Below, piece after piece: positions 1 to 6,810 of a stretch of 13,112 nt of DNA. The DNA is from CAYLOC01 sp964385195 (GTDB taxonomy: Bacteria; Actinomycetota; Actinomycetes; Propionibacteriales; Nocardioidaceae). The stretch's first letter is position 1. Each line of letters begins with the position of its first letter. The translations under genes and the position numbers were made by a program. The stretch covers positions 1 through 13,112 of the forward strand of contig CAYLOC010000078.1 in assembly GCA_964385195.1 (NCBI GenBank), read 5' to 3'. Below the pieces are notes generated by a model. It had not been told where the DNA came from and searched no databases. It saw nothing but the letters and a program-made list of their open reading frames with translations.

Positions 1-14
1 CGGAGAGAACGGGC

Positions 15-1187
15 CTACTCGACGGGGAGGCCGAGGCCGCGGGCGATCACCATCCGCTGGACCTCCGAGGTGCCCTCGCCGATCTCCAACACCTTCGCGT
101 CACGGTAGAACCGGGTGACCGGATACTCCTCCATGAAACCGTAGCCGCCGAACACCTGGGTGGCGATCCGCGTAGCGGTCACCGCCGACTCGGTGGCGTA
201 CAGTTTGGCGATCGCGGCGGCCTGCTTGAACTCCGCCGCCGGTCGTCCCGCGTCCTTGACCGCAGCGGCCTTGTACGTCAGCCCACGGGCCGCGTCGGCC
301 ATGACCTGCAGGTCCGCGATCTGGAAGGCCACCCCCTGCTTGGTGCCGATCGGTACGCCGAACGTGGTGCGCTCCCCGGCGTAGGCGACCGACATCTCCA
401 GGCACGCCTGGATGCAGCCGACCGCGAGCGCCGCGATCGCGACCCGGCCGTCGTCGAGGGTGGCGAGGAACTGCGCGAAGCCACGCCCGCGCTCTCCCAG
501 CAGGTTTGCCTCCGGTACCCGGCAGTCGACGAACGTCAGTGCGTGGGTGTCCGACGCATGCCACCCCAGCTTGTCGTACGGCGGTTCTGCCGTGAAGCCG
601 GGGCTCCCGGACGGCACGATGAACGTGGACACCTCGGCGCGGCCGTCGTCCCGTTCGCCGGTGCGGGCGGTGACGGTGACGCAGGAGGTGATGTCGGATC
701 CGGAGTTGGTGATGAACTGCTTGGCGCCGTTGATCACCCACTCATCACCGTCGGGGACCGCCTTGGTCCTGGTGGCACCGGCATCGGACCCCGCCCCGGG
801 TTCGGTGAGCCCGAAGCCCGCCAGCGCCCGGCCGGTCACCAGGTCCGGCAACCAGGTCTGCTTCTGCTCCGCGGATCCGTAGTTGAGGATCGGGTTGATC
901 CCCAGGCCGACGCCGGCCTCCAGCGTGATACCCATCGACTGGTCGACGCGGCCGACCTCCTCGATCGCCACGCAGAGGCTGGTGAAGTCGCCGTCGTCAC
1001 CGGCCCCGCCGTACTCCTCCGGCGCGGTCAGCCCGAACAGACCGAGCTGGCCCATCTTCTGCACCACGTCGACAGGGAAGTGATGGTCGCGATCCCACTG
1101 CTCGGCGTACGGCGCGATCTCGGCCTCGGCGAACTCCCGCACGCTCTGACGGAACGCCTCGTGCTCCGGCGACAGCTGGAAACTCAC
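15..1187 (-). CDS. Acyl-CoA dehydrogenase (FAD-dependent)
   Basis: This 390-residue protein has the usual length and full architecture of the acyl-CoA dehydrogenase family, which oxidises an acyl-CoA to its 2-enoyl-CoA and passes electrons through FAD to electron-transfer flavoprotein. The family signature LTEPGAGSD lies at residues 127-135. The second signature, QVFGGYGF, lies at 344-351. The presumed catalytic base is Glu371 in EGTSEVQ, the MCAD/SCAD position; residues near 245-250 (LDDGRV) do not show the isovaleryl-CoA-type glutamate. The GTG start at 1187 is chosen because a purine-rich GGGGAGAG ribosome site sits just upstream and homology begins at FQLSPEHEAF. The open frame continues upstream through the MOSC gene but without family similarity. 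It lies 32 bp after the MOSC stop and may be co-transcribed with it. The exact chain-length or branched-chain substrate cannot be read from sequence. Confidence 0.95.
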   Translation of the reverse strand: MSFQLSPEHEAFRQSVREFAEAEIAPYAEQWDRDHHFPVDVVQKMGQLGLFGLTAPEEYGGAGDDGDFTSLCVAIEEVGRVDQSMGITLEAGVGLGINPILNYGSAEQKQTWLPDLVTGRALAGFGLTEPGAGSDAGATRTKAVPDGDEWVINGAKQFITNSGSDITSCVTVTARTGERDDGRAEVSTFIVPSGSPGFTAEPPYDKLGWHASDTHALTFVDCRVPEANLLGERGRGFAQFLATLDDGRVAIAALAVGCIQACLEMSVAYAGERTTFGVPIGTKQGVAFQIADLQVMADAARGLTYKAAAVKDAGRPAAEFKQAAAIAKLYATESAVTATRIATQVFGGYGFMEEYPVTRFYRDAKVLEIGEGTSEVQRMVIARGLGLPVE

Positions 1188-1216
1188 GGTCTCTCCCCTC
1201 TGATCATTCCCGCACC

Positions 1217-1222
1217 ACGCTA
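1217..1222 (-). promoter_or_regulatory. Possible -10 box for the acyl-CoA dehydrogenase gene
   Basis: On the minus strand TAGCGT fits the actinobacterial TAnnnT -10 pattern and overlaps the TAG stop of the MOSC gene. It would give a transcript with a leader of about 20 nt containing the GGGGAGAG ribosome site. I see no clear -35. Read-through from the MOSC gene is an equally good explanation for expression. Confidence 0.3.
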
Positions 1223-2053
1223 CCCGCGGCGGCTCTCCACCGAGTCGGGGAGCACCGAGTCGGGGAGCACCGGGTCGCCGACGCCGATCTCTCCCGTGGT
1301 CAGCGGGACCAGCCACACCCCGAACCACACCTTGCCGTCCCACTTGCGGTGCCGTGCCAGCGTCCGGATCGGCTCGGGTCCCTTCTGTTGCGTCGCCGGA
1401 TCGATCGTCGTCATCACGCAGCGGTCGCATGCATGCTGGATCCGGAAGTCGACCGCCCCGATGCGCACCGACGCCCAGGTGTCCTCGGCGAACGGCTCCC
1501 CGCCCTCGACCACAACGTTGGGCCGGAACCGCCACACCGACAACGCCGGCTCCTCCCCCACCCACTCCTGCAACCGCGCGAGCGAGGCAGCAGAAACGAG
1601 GAGCAGCGGGCCCGCGTCGGCGAGACTGAGCACGTCGCCCGGTCGCCCTCCGCGACGGGGGTTCACCGGGCGCGCTTTCGGGTCGGCCTGCCACACCAGG
1701 TGGACGGGGCGGCCGAGCTCGGCGCTGAGCAGGTCTGCGGCGGCCTCACCCCCGTCGCTGACGACGGGGTCCCCGGAGGCATCCAGCACCTGGTCATGCG
1801 CGGCAGCATCGGGTGGGTCGACATCGACGGAGGCCCCCGCCGAGGTCGTGATCCGCACCCCACCCCCGCCCAGCACAGTCGCTTGCAGCGAGAGCATCCC
1901 AGGCATCTCCCGGGCGGTGATCGTGCGGCCATCCGCCCCGACAACGGCCCAGCGGCGGTCGCCCTCCGGCCCCCACGGCTGGATCACCAGACGGGTCTCC
2001 GGGCTCCCGGCCAGCGACTTCACCGGATACCGCCGCAGCGCCGTCACGTCCAT
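1220..2053 (-). CDS. MOSC domain-containing protein (mARC/YcbX-like)
   Basis: The 277-residue protein has an N-terminal MOSC_N beta-barrel (about residues 1-115, opening with MDVTALRRYPVKSL, the classic start of this domain). A C-terminal MOSC domain follows (about 130-262). The RFRPNVVV segment (175-182) and the C-x-x-C-x-x-T-T-x-D-P motif (Cys209, Cys212) are the family's conserved features. In mARC/YcbX proteins a cysteine of this motif binds the molybdenum cofactor, so a molybdoenzyme reducing N-hydroxylated or related substrates, or a sulfur carrier, is the family-level expectation. The substrate is unknown. No 2Fe-2S domain follows, unlike E. coli YcbX. The C-terminal tail carries a short tandem repeat (LPDSV twice). 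The ATG start at 2053 has a -10-like TAGGCT 8 nt upstream. The gene is divergent from the carboxylase gene. Confidence 0.9.
   Translation of the reverse strand: MDVTALRRYPVKSLAGSPETRLVIQPWGPEGDRRWAVVGADGRTITAREMPGMLSLQATVLGGGGVRITTSAGASVDVDPPDAAAHDQVLDASGDPVVSDGGEAAADLLSAELGRPVHLVWQADPKARPVNPRRGGRPGDVLSLADAGPLLLVSAASLARLQEWVGEEPALSVWRFRPNVVVEGGEPFAEDTWASVRIGAVDFRIQHACDRCVMTTIDPATQQKGPEPIRTLARHRKWDGKVWFGVWLVPLTTGEIGVGDPVLPDSVLPDSVESRRG
1238..1267 (-). repeat. 15-bp tandem duplication in the MOSC coding tail
   Basis: Two perfect copies of a 15-bp unit (1238-1252 and 1253-1267) are followed by a degenerate partial third copy. Being a multiple of three, the repeat stays in frame and encodes LPDSV-LPDSV-type residues at about positions 263-272, after the MOSC domain ends. 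Confidence 0.85.
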
Positions 2054-2061
2054 ATCGCCTC

Positions 2062-2067
2062 AGCCTA
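2062..2067 (-). promoter_or_regulatory. -10 box, MOSC gene (probably near-leaderless)
   Basis: Minus-strand TAGGCT matches TAnnnT and ends 8 nt before the ATG at 2053, so transcription would start at or within a base or two of the start codon. A GAGG lies between box and ATG, so a very short leader with a weak ribosome site is also possible. No convincing -35 is seen. Confidence 0.5.
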
Positions 2068-2176
2068 GGGATCACGGTTGACCGTCCGGCGCCGGGTTCG
2101 GCACCATGTCGCTGCCCCCGCGGCTGCTGATGCATCGCGGAGTCCGGCCACGTCGGCGGCATCGCTCGTTGGGTCA

Positions 2177-2204
2177 TAGACTCGCGTCAGCCGACGACCA
2201 GGAG
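2177..2204 (+). promoter_or_regulatory. -10 box and ribosome site of the carboxylase alpha gene
   Basis: TAGACT at 2177-2182 matches TAnnnT and is identical to the box before deoC. Start of transcription near 2189 would leave a leader of about 22 nt, containing AGGAG at 2200-2204, six bases before the GTG at 2211. This ribosome site fixes the start codon. Unlike most neighbours, this gene thus appears to have a conventional leader. A TTGACC at 2078-2083 lies too far upstream to pair with this box. The rest of the 157-bp divergent spacer holds only GC-rich palindromes such as CCGGCGCCGG (2086-2095). Confidence 0.5.
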
Positions 2205-2210
2205 TTGACT

Positions 2211-3971
2211 GTGACCCCACTGCAGAAGGTGCTGATCGCGAACCGTGGCGAGATCGCGGTACGTGTGGTCCGGGCCTGCAAGGACGCCGGAATCGGCAGC
2301 GTGGCGGTGTACGCCGAGCCGGACCGTGACGCGCTGTTCGTGCGGCTGGCCGACGAGGCCCACTCCCTCGGCGGCGCGACCCCAGCGGAGTCCTACCTCT
2401 CGATCGAGAAGATCGTCGACGTCGCCAAACGCTCCGGCGCGGACGGTGTCCACCCCGGATATGGGTTCCTGGCCGAGAACGCCGGCTTCGCCCGGGCCGT
2501 GCAGGACGCGGGGCTGGTCTGGATCGGCCCCCCTCCGGACGCCATCGACGCCCTCGGGGACAAGGTGCAGGCCCGGCACATCGCGCAGAAGGTCGGCGCA
2601 CCGCTGGTTGCGGGGACCTCCGACCCGGTCTCGGGGGCCGACGAGGTCCTGGCGTTCGTGCACGAGCACGGGTTGCCGATCGCGATCAAGGCCGCGTTCG
2701 GCGGCGGTGGACGCGGCCTGAAGGTCGCGCGCACCGAGGACGAGGTCGCCGACCAGTACGAGTCCGCGGTTCGCGAGGCGGTCTCCGCGTTCGGTCGCGG
2801 GGAGTGCTTCGTCGAGCAGTACCTGGACCGACCACGGCACGTGGAGACCCAGTGTCTGGCTGACGCCCACGGCAACGTCGTGGTGGTCTCCACCCGGGAC
2901 TGCTCGTTGCAGCGCCGGCACCAGAAGCTGGTCGAAGAGGCACCGGCGCCGTACCTGTCCGAGCAGCAGCTGCAGACGCTGTACGACTCGTCCAAGGCGA
3001 TCCTGTCCGAGGCGGGGTACGTCGGTGCCGGCACCTGCGAGTTCCTCGTCGGCACCGACGGCACGATCTCGTTCCTGGAGGTGAACACCCGGCTCCAGGT
3101 GGAGCACCCGGTGAGTGAGCAGGTCACCGGCCTCGACCTGGTCCGGGAGATGTTCCGGATCGCCGCCGGAGAGAAGCTCGGATACGACGACCCGGCGATC
3201 GACGGGCACGCGATCGAGTTCCGCATCAACGCCGAGGACGCGGGACGGAACTTCCTACCGGCCCCTGGGACACTGACGCGGTGGCATGCCCCGTCCGGGC
3301 CCGGCGTACGGCTCGACGAGGGGTATGACCAAGGCGAGACGGTGCCTGGCTCGTTCGACTCGCTGGTCGGCAAGCTGATCGTCACCGGCCGCGACCGCAC
3401 CCAAGCACTGGAACGGTCCCGACGAGCGTTGGACGAGTTCGTGGTCGACGGGATGCCGACGGTCATCCCGTTCCACCGGGCCGTGGTCGACGACGCCGCG
3501 TTCATCGGCGACGGAACCGGGTTCGGCGTTTACACCAGCTGGATCGAGACCGAGTTCGACAACCAGATCCCGCCGTACGACGGTGCAGCCGAGACCGCTG
3601 AGACCGAGGACCGACAGACGGTGACGGTGGAGGTGAACGGCAAACGGCTCGCGGTCAGTCTCCCGGCCGGGTTCGCCGGTGCTGCGGCAGCCTCCGGCGC
3701 TGCGAAGCGGCCGAGGAAGCGGGGATCCACCTCCGGCGGCGGGACGGTCGTCAGCGGCGACGCGCTCACCGCGCCGATGCAGGGCACGGTCGTGAAGGTG
3801 ACTGCTGCCGACGGCGACACCGTGGAGACCGGGGACCAGGTCGTCGTCGTGGAGGCGATGAAGATGGAGCAACCGCTCAAGGCGCACAAGGGCGGTACGG
3901 TTTCCGGGCTCAGCCTGGCCGTCGGGGACAGCGTCAACAGCGGCCAGGTGATCTGCGAGATCCGCGACTGA
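2211..3971 (+). CDS. Acetyl/propionyl-CoA carboxylase alpha chain (biotin carboxylase + BCCP)
   Basis: The 586-residue protein joins a biotin carboxylase to a biotin carrier domain, the standard actinobacterial AccA-type alpha subunit. It carboxylates biotin with ATP and bicarbonate for a separate carboxyltransferase beta subunit, making malonyl- or methylmalonyl-CoA. The biotin carboxylase N-domain opens with KVLIANRGEIAVRV (6-19). The ATP-grasp part has the glycine-rich loop AAFGGGGRGLK (161-171), RDCSLQRRHQK (229-239) and EVNTRLQVEHPVSE (290-303). The C-domain runs to about 445. A variable linker (about 455-515) precedes the carrier domain with EAMKMEQ, whose Lys551 would carry biotin. GTG 2211 is chosen for its AGGAG and because homology begins there; the upstream in-frame extension is unlike the family. 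No beta subunit lies in the window, so the acyl-CoA substrate is not determined. Confidence 0.95.
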   Translation: MTPLQKVLIANRGEIAVRVVRACKDAGIGSVAVYAEPDRDALFVRLADEAHSLGGATPAESYLSIEKIVDVAKRSGADGVHPGYGFLAENAGFARAVQDAGLVWIGPPPDAIDALGDKVQARHIAQKVGAPLVAGTSDPVSGADEVLAFVHEHGLPIAIKAAFGGGGRGLKVARTEDEVADQYESAVREAVSAFGRGECFVEQYLDRPRHVETQCLADAHGNVVVVSTRDCSLQRRHQKLVEEAPAPYLSEQQLQTLYDSSKAILSEAGYVGAGTCEFLVGTDGTISFLEVNTRLQVEHPVSEQVTGLDLVREMFRIAAGEKLGYDDPAIDGHAIEFRINAEDAGRNFLPAPGTLTRWHAPSGPGVRLDEGYDQGETVPGSFDSLVGKLIVTGRDRTQALERSRRALDEFVVDGMPTVIPFHRAVVDDAAFIGDGTGFGVYTSWIETEFDNQIPPYDGAAETAETEDRQTVTVEVNGKRLAVSLPAGFAGAAAASGAAKRPRKRGSTSGGGTVVSGDALTAPMQGTVVKVTAADGDTVETGDQVVVVEAMKMEQPLKAHKGGTVSGLSLAVGDSVNSGQVICEIRD

Positions 3972-3983
3972 CCCGATTTCCTT

Positions 3984-4027
3984 ACGTCCTGCGGGGCGCG
4001 CGTCATCGCGCCCGACGCGCAGGACGT
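3984..4027. repeat. Palindromic repeat unit 1 (44 nt)
   Basis: Ends are the inverted repeat ACGTCCTGC / GCAGGACGT, extended one base to CG on each inner side. The 26-nt interior contains a further perfect 7-bp stem (GGGCGCG / CGCGCCC). It has the same length and termini as unit 2, lying 64 bp downstream. Confidence 0.8.
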
Positions 4028-4047
4028 TACGACGCTCCCCTCGACGA

Positions 4048-4091
4048 ACGTCCTGCACCCGGAGTGCCGTCACGCGCAGGGTGCAGGACGT
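4048..4091. repeat. Palindromic repeat unit 2 (44 nt)
   Basis: It has the same 9-bp terminal inverted repeats and the same 44-nt length as unit 1, but a different interior. The stem is 13 bp (ACGTCCTGCACCC / GGGTGCAGGACGT). It is bracketed by an extra inverted repeat CTCCCCTCG (4035-4043) / CGAGGGGAG (4094-4102). This may be one member of a dispersed REP-like family. Confidence 0.8.
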
Positions 4092-4105
4092 AGCGAGGGG
4101 AGGGG

Positions 4106-5497
4106 TCAGCCGCGGGTGTGCAGGCGACGGGCGGCCTCCGCGACGGAACCGGAGATCGACGGGTACACGGTGAACGCGTGCGCCAGCTGGTCCACGGTCA
4201 GCCGCGTCTCCACCGCAAGCGCGATCGGGTGGATCAGCTCGCTCGCGCGGGGACCGACGACGACGCCTCCGGCCACGATCCCGGTGCCGGGGAGGCAGAA
4301 CAGCTTCACGAAACCGTCGCGGATGCCTTGCATCTTGGCGCGGGCGTTCCCGGCCAGCGGCAACATCACCGTCGCCGCGCGAACCCGTCCGGCATCGATA
4401 GCATCCTGGCTCCACCCGACGGTGGCGATCTCGGGCGAGGTGAACACATTGGCCGCGACCGCCTGCAGGTCCAGCGGCGCGACCGCGTCACCGAGGGCGT
4501 GCCACATCGCGATCCGGCCCTGCATCGCTGCCACCGAGGCAAGCATGAGTACGCCGGTGCAGTCACCCGCGGCGTAAACCCCGCGCGCGGTGGCGCGGGA
4601 TACCCCGTCGACGACCACGAAGCCGCGGTCATCGACATCCACGCCTGCTTCCTCCAGCCCGAGCCCCGTCGTACGGGGCACCGAACCGACCGCGAGCAGG
4701 CAGTGTGAGCCGTCGACGGAGCGGCCGTCGGTGAGCGTCACCCGCACACCGTCGCCGTGGCGGACGACGTCCTGGGCACGGGACCGGTCCAACACCGTCA
4801 TCCCCCGGCGACGCAGCACGGCCTCCAGAACCGTAGCCGCGTCGGCGTCCTCCCCCGGCAGCACGCGGTGCCGGCTGCTGACCAGCACCACGTCCACCCC
4901 AAGCGCGTTGTAGGCGCTCGCGAACTCGGCACCGGTCACCCCGGAGCCGACGACGATCAGCCGCTCGGGAAGTGCCTCCAGGTCATAGACCTGCTCCCAG
5001 GTAAGGATCCGCTCACCGTCCGGTCGGGCGGACTCCAGGGTGCGCGGGTGGGCTCCGGTGGCCAACAGCACCACGTCAGCGGGGATCCGTTCGGCCCCGG
5101 AGCCGGTGTCGACCGCTACGGTCTGTGGCCCCTCAAGGCGGCCGGTCCCTGCGACGATACGCACTCCCGCCTTCTCCAACTGCGCGGTCACGTCCTGCGA
5201 CTGGGACGCCGCGAGCTCCTTCACCCGCTGGTTCACCACCGACAGGTCCACCGTGGCGTACTCGTCCTCGGTCGCCGCGCGACCCTTGAACCGGACCCCG
5301 AGCTCACCGGACTCCTCCACCAGGTTCATCACGTCGGAGGTAGCGACGAGCGTCTTCGACGGCACACAGTCGGTCAGCACCGCCGAGCCGCCGATGCCGT
5401 CGGAGTCCACCACGGTGACATCGGCCCCGAGCTGCGCACCGACGAGCGCTGCCTCGTAGCCGCCCGGTCCGCCGCCGATGATTACCACGCGTGTCAC
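4106..5497 (-). CDS. lpdA: LpdA-like NAD(P)H:quinone oxidoreductase (flavoprotein disulfide reductase family)
   Basis: The 463-residue protein has the dihydrolipoamide dehydrogenase fold: FAD motif GGGPGG (8-13), NAD(P) motif GSGVTGAE (184-191), second FAD motif RGVYAAGDCTG (305-315) and C-terminal dimerisation domain. The redox centre is broken. The usual CxxxxC is A-V-L-T-D-C, leaving only Cys44, and the usual C-terminal His-Pro-...-Glu is Tyr445-Pro446-...-Gly450. M. tuberculosis LpdA (Rv3303c), which acts as an NAD(P)H quinone reductase rather than a lipoamide dehydrogenase, shares these losses, so this is the best call. The GTG start at 5497 gives TRVVIIGGG immediately, and a TATCGT -10 box lies 6 nt upstream with no ribosome site, suggesting leaderless translation. 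It is divergent from the cyclotransferase-like gene, 35 bp away. Longer upstream frames lack similarity. Confidence 0.9.
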   Translation of the reverse strand: MTRVVIIGGGPGGYEAALVGAQLGADVTVVDSDGIGGSAVLTDCVPSKTLVATSDVMNLVEESGELGVRFKGRAATEDEYATVDLSVVNQRVKELAASQSQDVTAQLEKAGVRIVAGTGRLEGPQTVAVDTGSGAERIPADVVLLATGAHPRTLESARPDGERILTWEQVYDLEALPERLIVVGSGVTGAEFASAYNALGVDVVLVSSRHRVLPGEDADAATVLEAVLRRRGMTVLDRSRAQDVVRHGDGVRVTLTDGRSVDGSHCLLAVGSVPRTTGLGLEEAGVDVDDRGFVVVDGVSRATARGVYAAGDCTGVLMLASVAAMQGRIAMWHALGDAVAPLDLQAVAANVFTSPEIATVGWSQDAIDAGRVRAATVMLPLAGNARAKMQGIRDGFVKLFCLPGTGIVAGGVVVGPRASELIHPIALAVETRLTVDQLAHAFTVYPSISGSVAEAARRLHTRG

Positions 5498-5503
5498 CCG
5501 GCC

Positions 5504-5509
5504 ACGATA
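5504..5509 (-). promoter_or_regulatory. -10 box for lpdA (leaderless)
   Basis: Minus-strand TATCGT matches TAnnnT and ends 6 nt before the GTG start at 5497, placing transcription start at the start codon. No ribosome site is present. Its -35 region would fall around 5526-5533, over the start of the divergent gene. Confidence 0.55.
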
Positions 5510-5519
5510 ACGTGCACGA

Positions 5520-5525
5520 TAGCCT
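5520..5525 (+). promoter_or_regulatory. -10 box for the cyclotransferase-like gene (leaderless)
   Basis: TAGCCT matches TAnnnT and ends 7 nt before the GTG at 5533. A short direct repeat CACGATA (5503-5509 and 5515-5521) and the palindrome CGTGCACG (5511-5518) lie between the two divergent boxes. Confidence 0.55.
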
Positions 5526-5532
5526 GCCTCTC

Positions 5533-5976
5533 GTGTCGCTCTACGCCGCCTACGCGTCCAACCTGGACCCGGCCCGGATGGCTCACCGCTGCCCGCACTC
5601 CCCGCTGGAGGGCACGGGCTGGCTCCAGGGCTGGCGGCTGACGTTCGGCGGTGAGGAGCACGGCTGGGACGGCGCGGTCGCGATGCTCGTCGAGGATGCC
5701 GCCAGCAAGGTCTTCGTCGCCTTGTACGACGTGACCCGGGCCGATGAGCGAGCGCTCGATGCGTGGGAGAGTGATCTGTACCGCAAGGTTCACGTGCAGG
5801 TACAGACGCTGGAAGGCACGAAGGTGGCGTGGGTCTACGTGCTCGATGACTACGAGGGTGGGCTGCCGTCGGCCAGCTACCTCGGGGTGATGGCAGACGC
5901 CGCCGCGGCCGCGGGTGCCCCCGACGACTACGTCCACGATCTGCGCACCAGGCCCTGCCGGTCCCTGGGCGACTGA
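5533..5976 (+). CDS. Gamma-glutamylcyclotransferase-like (AIG2/GGCT fold) protein
   Basis: The 147-residue protein begins LYAAYASNLDP (3-13), the substrate-binding loop (YGSNL-like) of the gamma-glutamylcyclotransferase fold. It keeps the LDAWES segment, with Glu79 at the position of the catalytic glutamate, followed by LYRKVHVQV. Enzymes of this fold turn gamma-glutamyl amines into 5-oxoproline and a free amine; the substrate of this bacterial branch is not known. The GTG at 5533 is preferred over an in-frame ATG at 5491. It starts exactly at the domain, and a TAGCCT box lies 7 nt upstream, whereas the ATG would read across lpdA's start. A gene of this kind next to lpdA is also my recollection of the M. 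tuberculosis arrangement (Rv3304). Downstream, deoD begins 30 bp later with its own box. Confidence 0.8.
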   Translation: MSLYAAYASNLDPARMAHRCPHSPLEGTGWLQGWRLTFGGEEHGWDGAVAMLVEDAASKVFVALYDVTRADERALDAWESDLYRKVHVQVQTLEGTKVAWVYVLDDYEGGLPSASYLGVMADAAAAAGAPDDYVHDLRTRPCRSLGD

Positions 5977-5993
5977 CCCGTCGGACCGACCGA

Positions 5994-5999
5994 TAGCGT
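5994..5999 (+). promoter_or_regulatory. -10 box for deoD (leaderless)
   Basis: GATAGCGT contains TAGCGT (TAnnnT), ending 7 nt before the GTG at 6007, with the same spacing and nearly the same sequence as the box at 5520. CTGACC at 5973-5978 is a possible but closely spaced -35, overlapping the stop of the previous gene. Confidence 0.55.
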
Positions 6000-6006
6000 G
6001 TGGCAG

Positions 6007-6810
6007 GTGAACGACACCTCGCCCTCGCCGTACGACGCCGCACAGCAGGCGGCCCGATCATTGCAGCAGGCCACCGGGGTCGGACGACACGACATCGCGT
6101 TGGTGATGGGGTCGGGCTGGCTCCCCGCCGCGGACGCGCTCGGTGACACGGTGGCGGAGGTCCCCTCAACACAGCTGCCCGGGTTCGCGCCACCTGCCGT
6201 CGAGGGGCACGCGGGCACGATCCGCTCCGTGGACGCCGGAGGCACCCGCGCCCTGGTCTTCTTGGGCCGCACCCACCTCTACGAGGGCCGGGGGGTGGCC
6301 TCGGTGGTCCACGGCGTACGGACCGCTGCCGCCGCCGGATGCGGCACCATCGTGCTCACCAACGGCTGCGGCGGGCTCCGTCCGGAGTGGGCGCCCGGGA
6401 CGCCGGTGCTGATCCGCGACCACATCAACCTCACCGCGACCTCCCCGATCGTCGGGCCGCGTTTCGTGGACCTGACCGACGTGTACTCCCCCCACCTCCG
6501 GGAGAAATGCCGCGAGGTGGACCCGAGCCTCGACGAAGGGGTCTACGTGCAGTTGCCGGGGCCGCACTACGAGACACCCGCAGAGATCGAGATGGTACGC
6601 CGACTGGGCGCGGACCTGGTCGGCATGTCGACCACGCTGGAGGCGATCGCCGCCCGGGAGGCCGGGATGGAGGTGCTCGGTGTCTCACTCGTGACCAACG
6701 CCGCTGCCGGGATGACCGGGGAGCCGCTGAACCACGAGGAGGTGCTCGCCGCCGGCAAGGCCGCCGCCACCCGGATGGGCGACCTCCTCTCCCGAGTTGT
6801 CAGAAGTTGA
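6007..6810 (+). CDS. deoD: Purine nucleoside phosphorylase (trimeric class)
   Basis: The 267-residue protein cleaves purine (deoxy)nucleosides with phosphate to a free base and (deoxy)ribose-1-phosphate. It belongs to the trimeric, human-like class rather than the hexameric E. coli DeoD class; the symbol follows mycobacterial usage. Family features are the phosphate loop MGSGWLP (34-40), LGRTHLYEG (86-94), TNGCGGL (118-124), the purine and sugar pocket GPHYETPAE (185-193), VGMSTTLEA (205-213), TNAAAG with Asn231 and LNHEEV with His243. GTG 6007 is preferred to the in-frame GTG 5998 because it lies 7 nt after the -10 box with no ribosome site, and starting at 5998 would begin inside that box. 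The last codons and stop form the 5' arm of a hairpin reaching into the mutase gene, suggesting translational coupling. Confidence 0.93.
   Translation: MNDTSPSPYDAAQQAARSLQQATGVGRHDIALVMGSGWLPAADALGDTVAEVPSTQLPGFAPPAVEGHAGTIRSVDAGGTRALVFLGRTHLYEGRGVASVVHGVRTAAAAGCGTIVLTNGCGGLRPEWAPGTPVLIRDHINLTATSPIVGPRFVDLTDVYSPHLREKCREVDPSLDEGVYVQLPGPHYETPAEIEMVRRLGADLVGMSTTLEAIAAREAGMEVLGVSLVTNAAAGMTGEPLNHEEVLAAGKAAATRMGDLLSRVVRS

Larger units (their letters stand above)
3984..4102. terminator. Twin strong hairpins between convergent genes (likely bidirectional terminator)
   Basis: The whole 134-bp spacer between the carboxylase stop and the LpdA-like stop is filled by two hairpins. The first pairs 3984-4000 with 4007-4013 and 4018-4027 (17 bp, one 4-nt bulge, loop CGTCAT). 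The second pairs 4048-4060 with 4079-4091 (13 bp) and is extended by 4035-4043 with 4094-4102 (9 bp). Neither is followed by a long T tract, so intrinsic termination would be of the U-poor actinobacterial kind. They end four bases before the LpdA stop codon. Confidence 0.7.

Noticed and set aside
1188..1694. In-frame upstream extension of the acyl-CoA dehydrogenase through the MOSC gene.
   Set aside because: The extension is low-complexity arginine/glycine-rich sequence without homology; the GTG at 1187 has a ribosome site and starts at the domain.
543..2081. Plus-strand open frame of 512 codons opposite the acyl-CoA dehydrogenase and MOSC genes.
   Set aside because: It lies antisense to two well-supported genes, its translation resembles no family, and long spurious frames are expected in such GC-rich DNA.
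2078..2083. TTGACC as a -35 box for the carboxylase gene.
   Set aside because: It has no TAnnnT at 16-19 bp downstream, and the good -10 box at 2177 is nearly 100 bp away.
2187..3209. Minus-strand 340-codon frame opposite the carboxylase gene.
   Set aside because: It is a shadow of a clearly conserved gene with no recognisable domain of its own.
4757..5641. Plus-strand 294-codon frame opposite lpdA.
   Set aside because: It is antisense to conserved lpdA motifs, and its composition is typical of a shadow frame.
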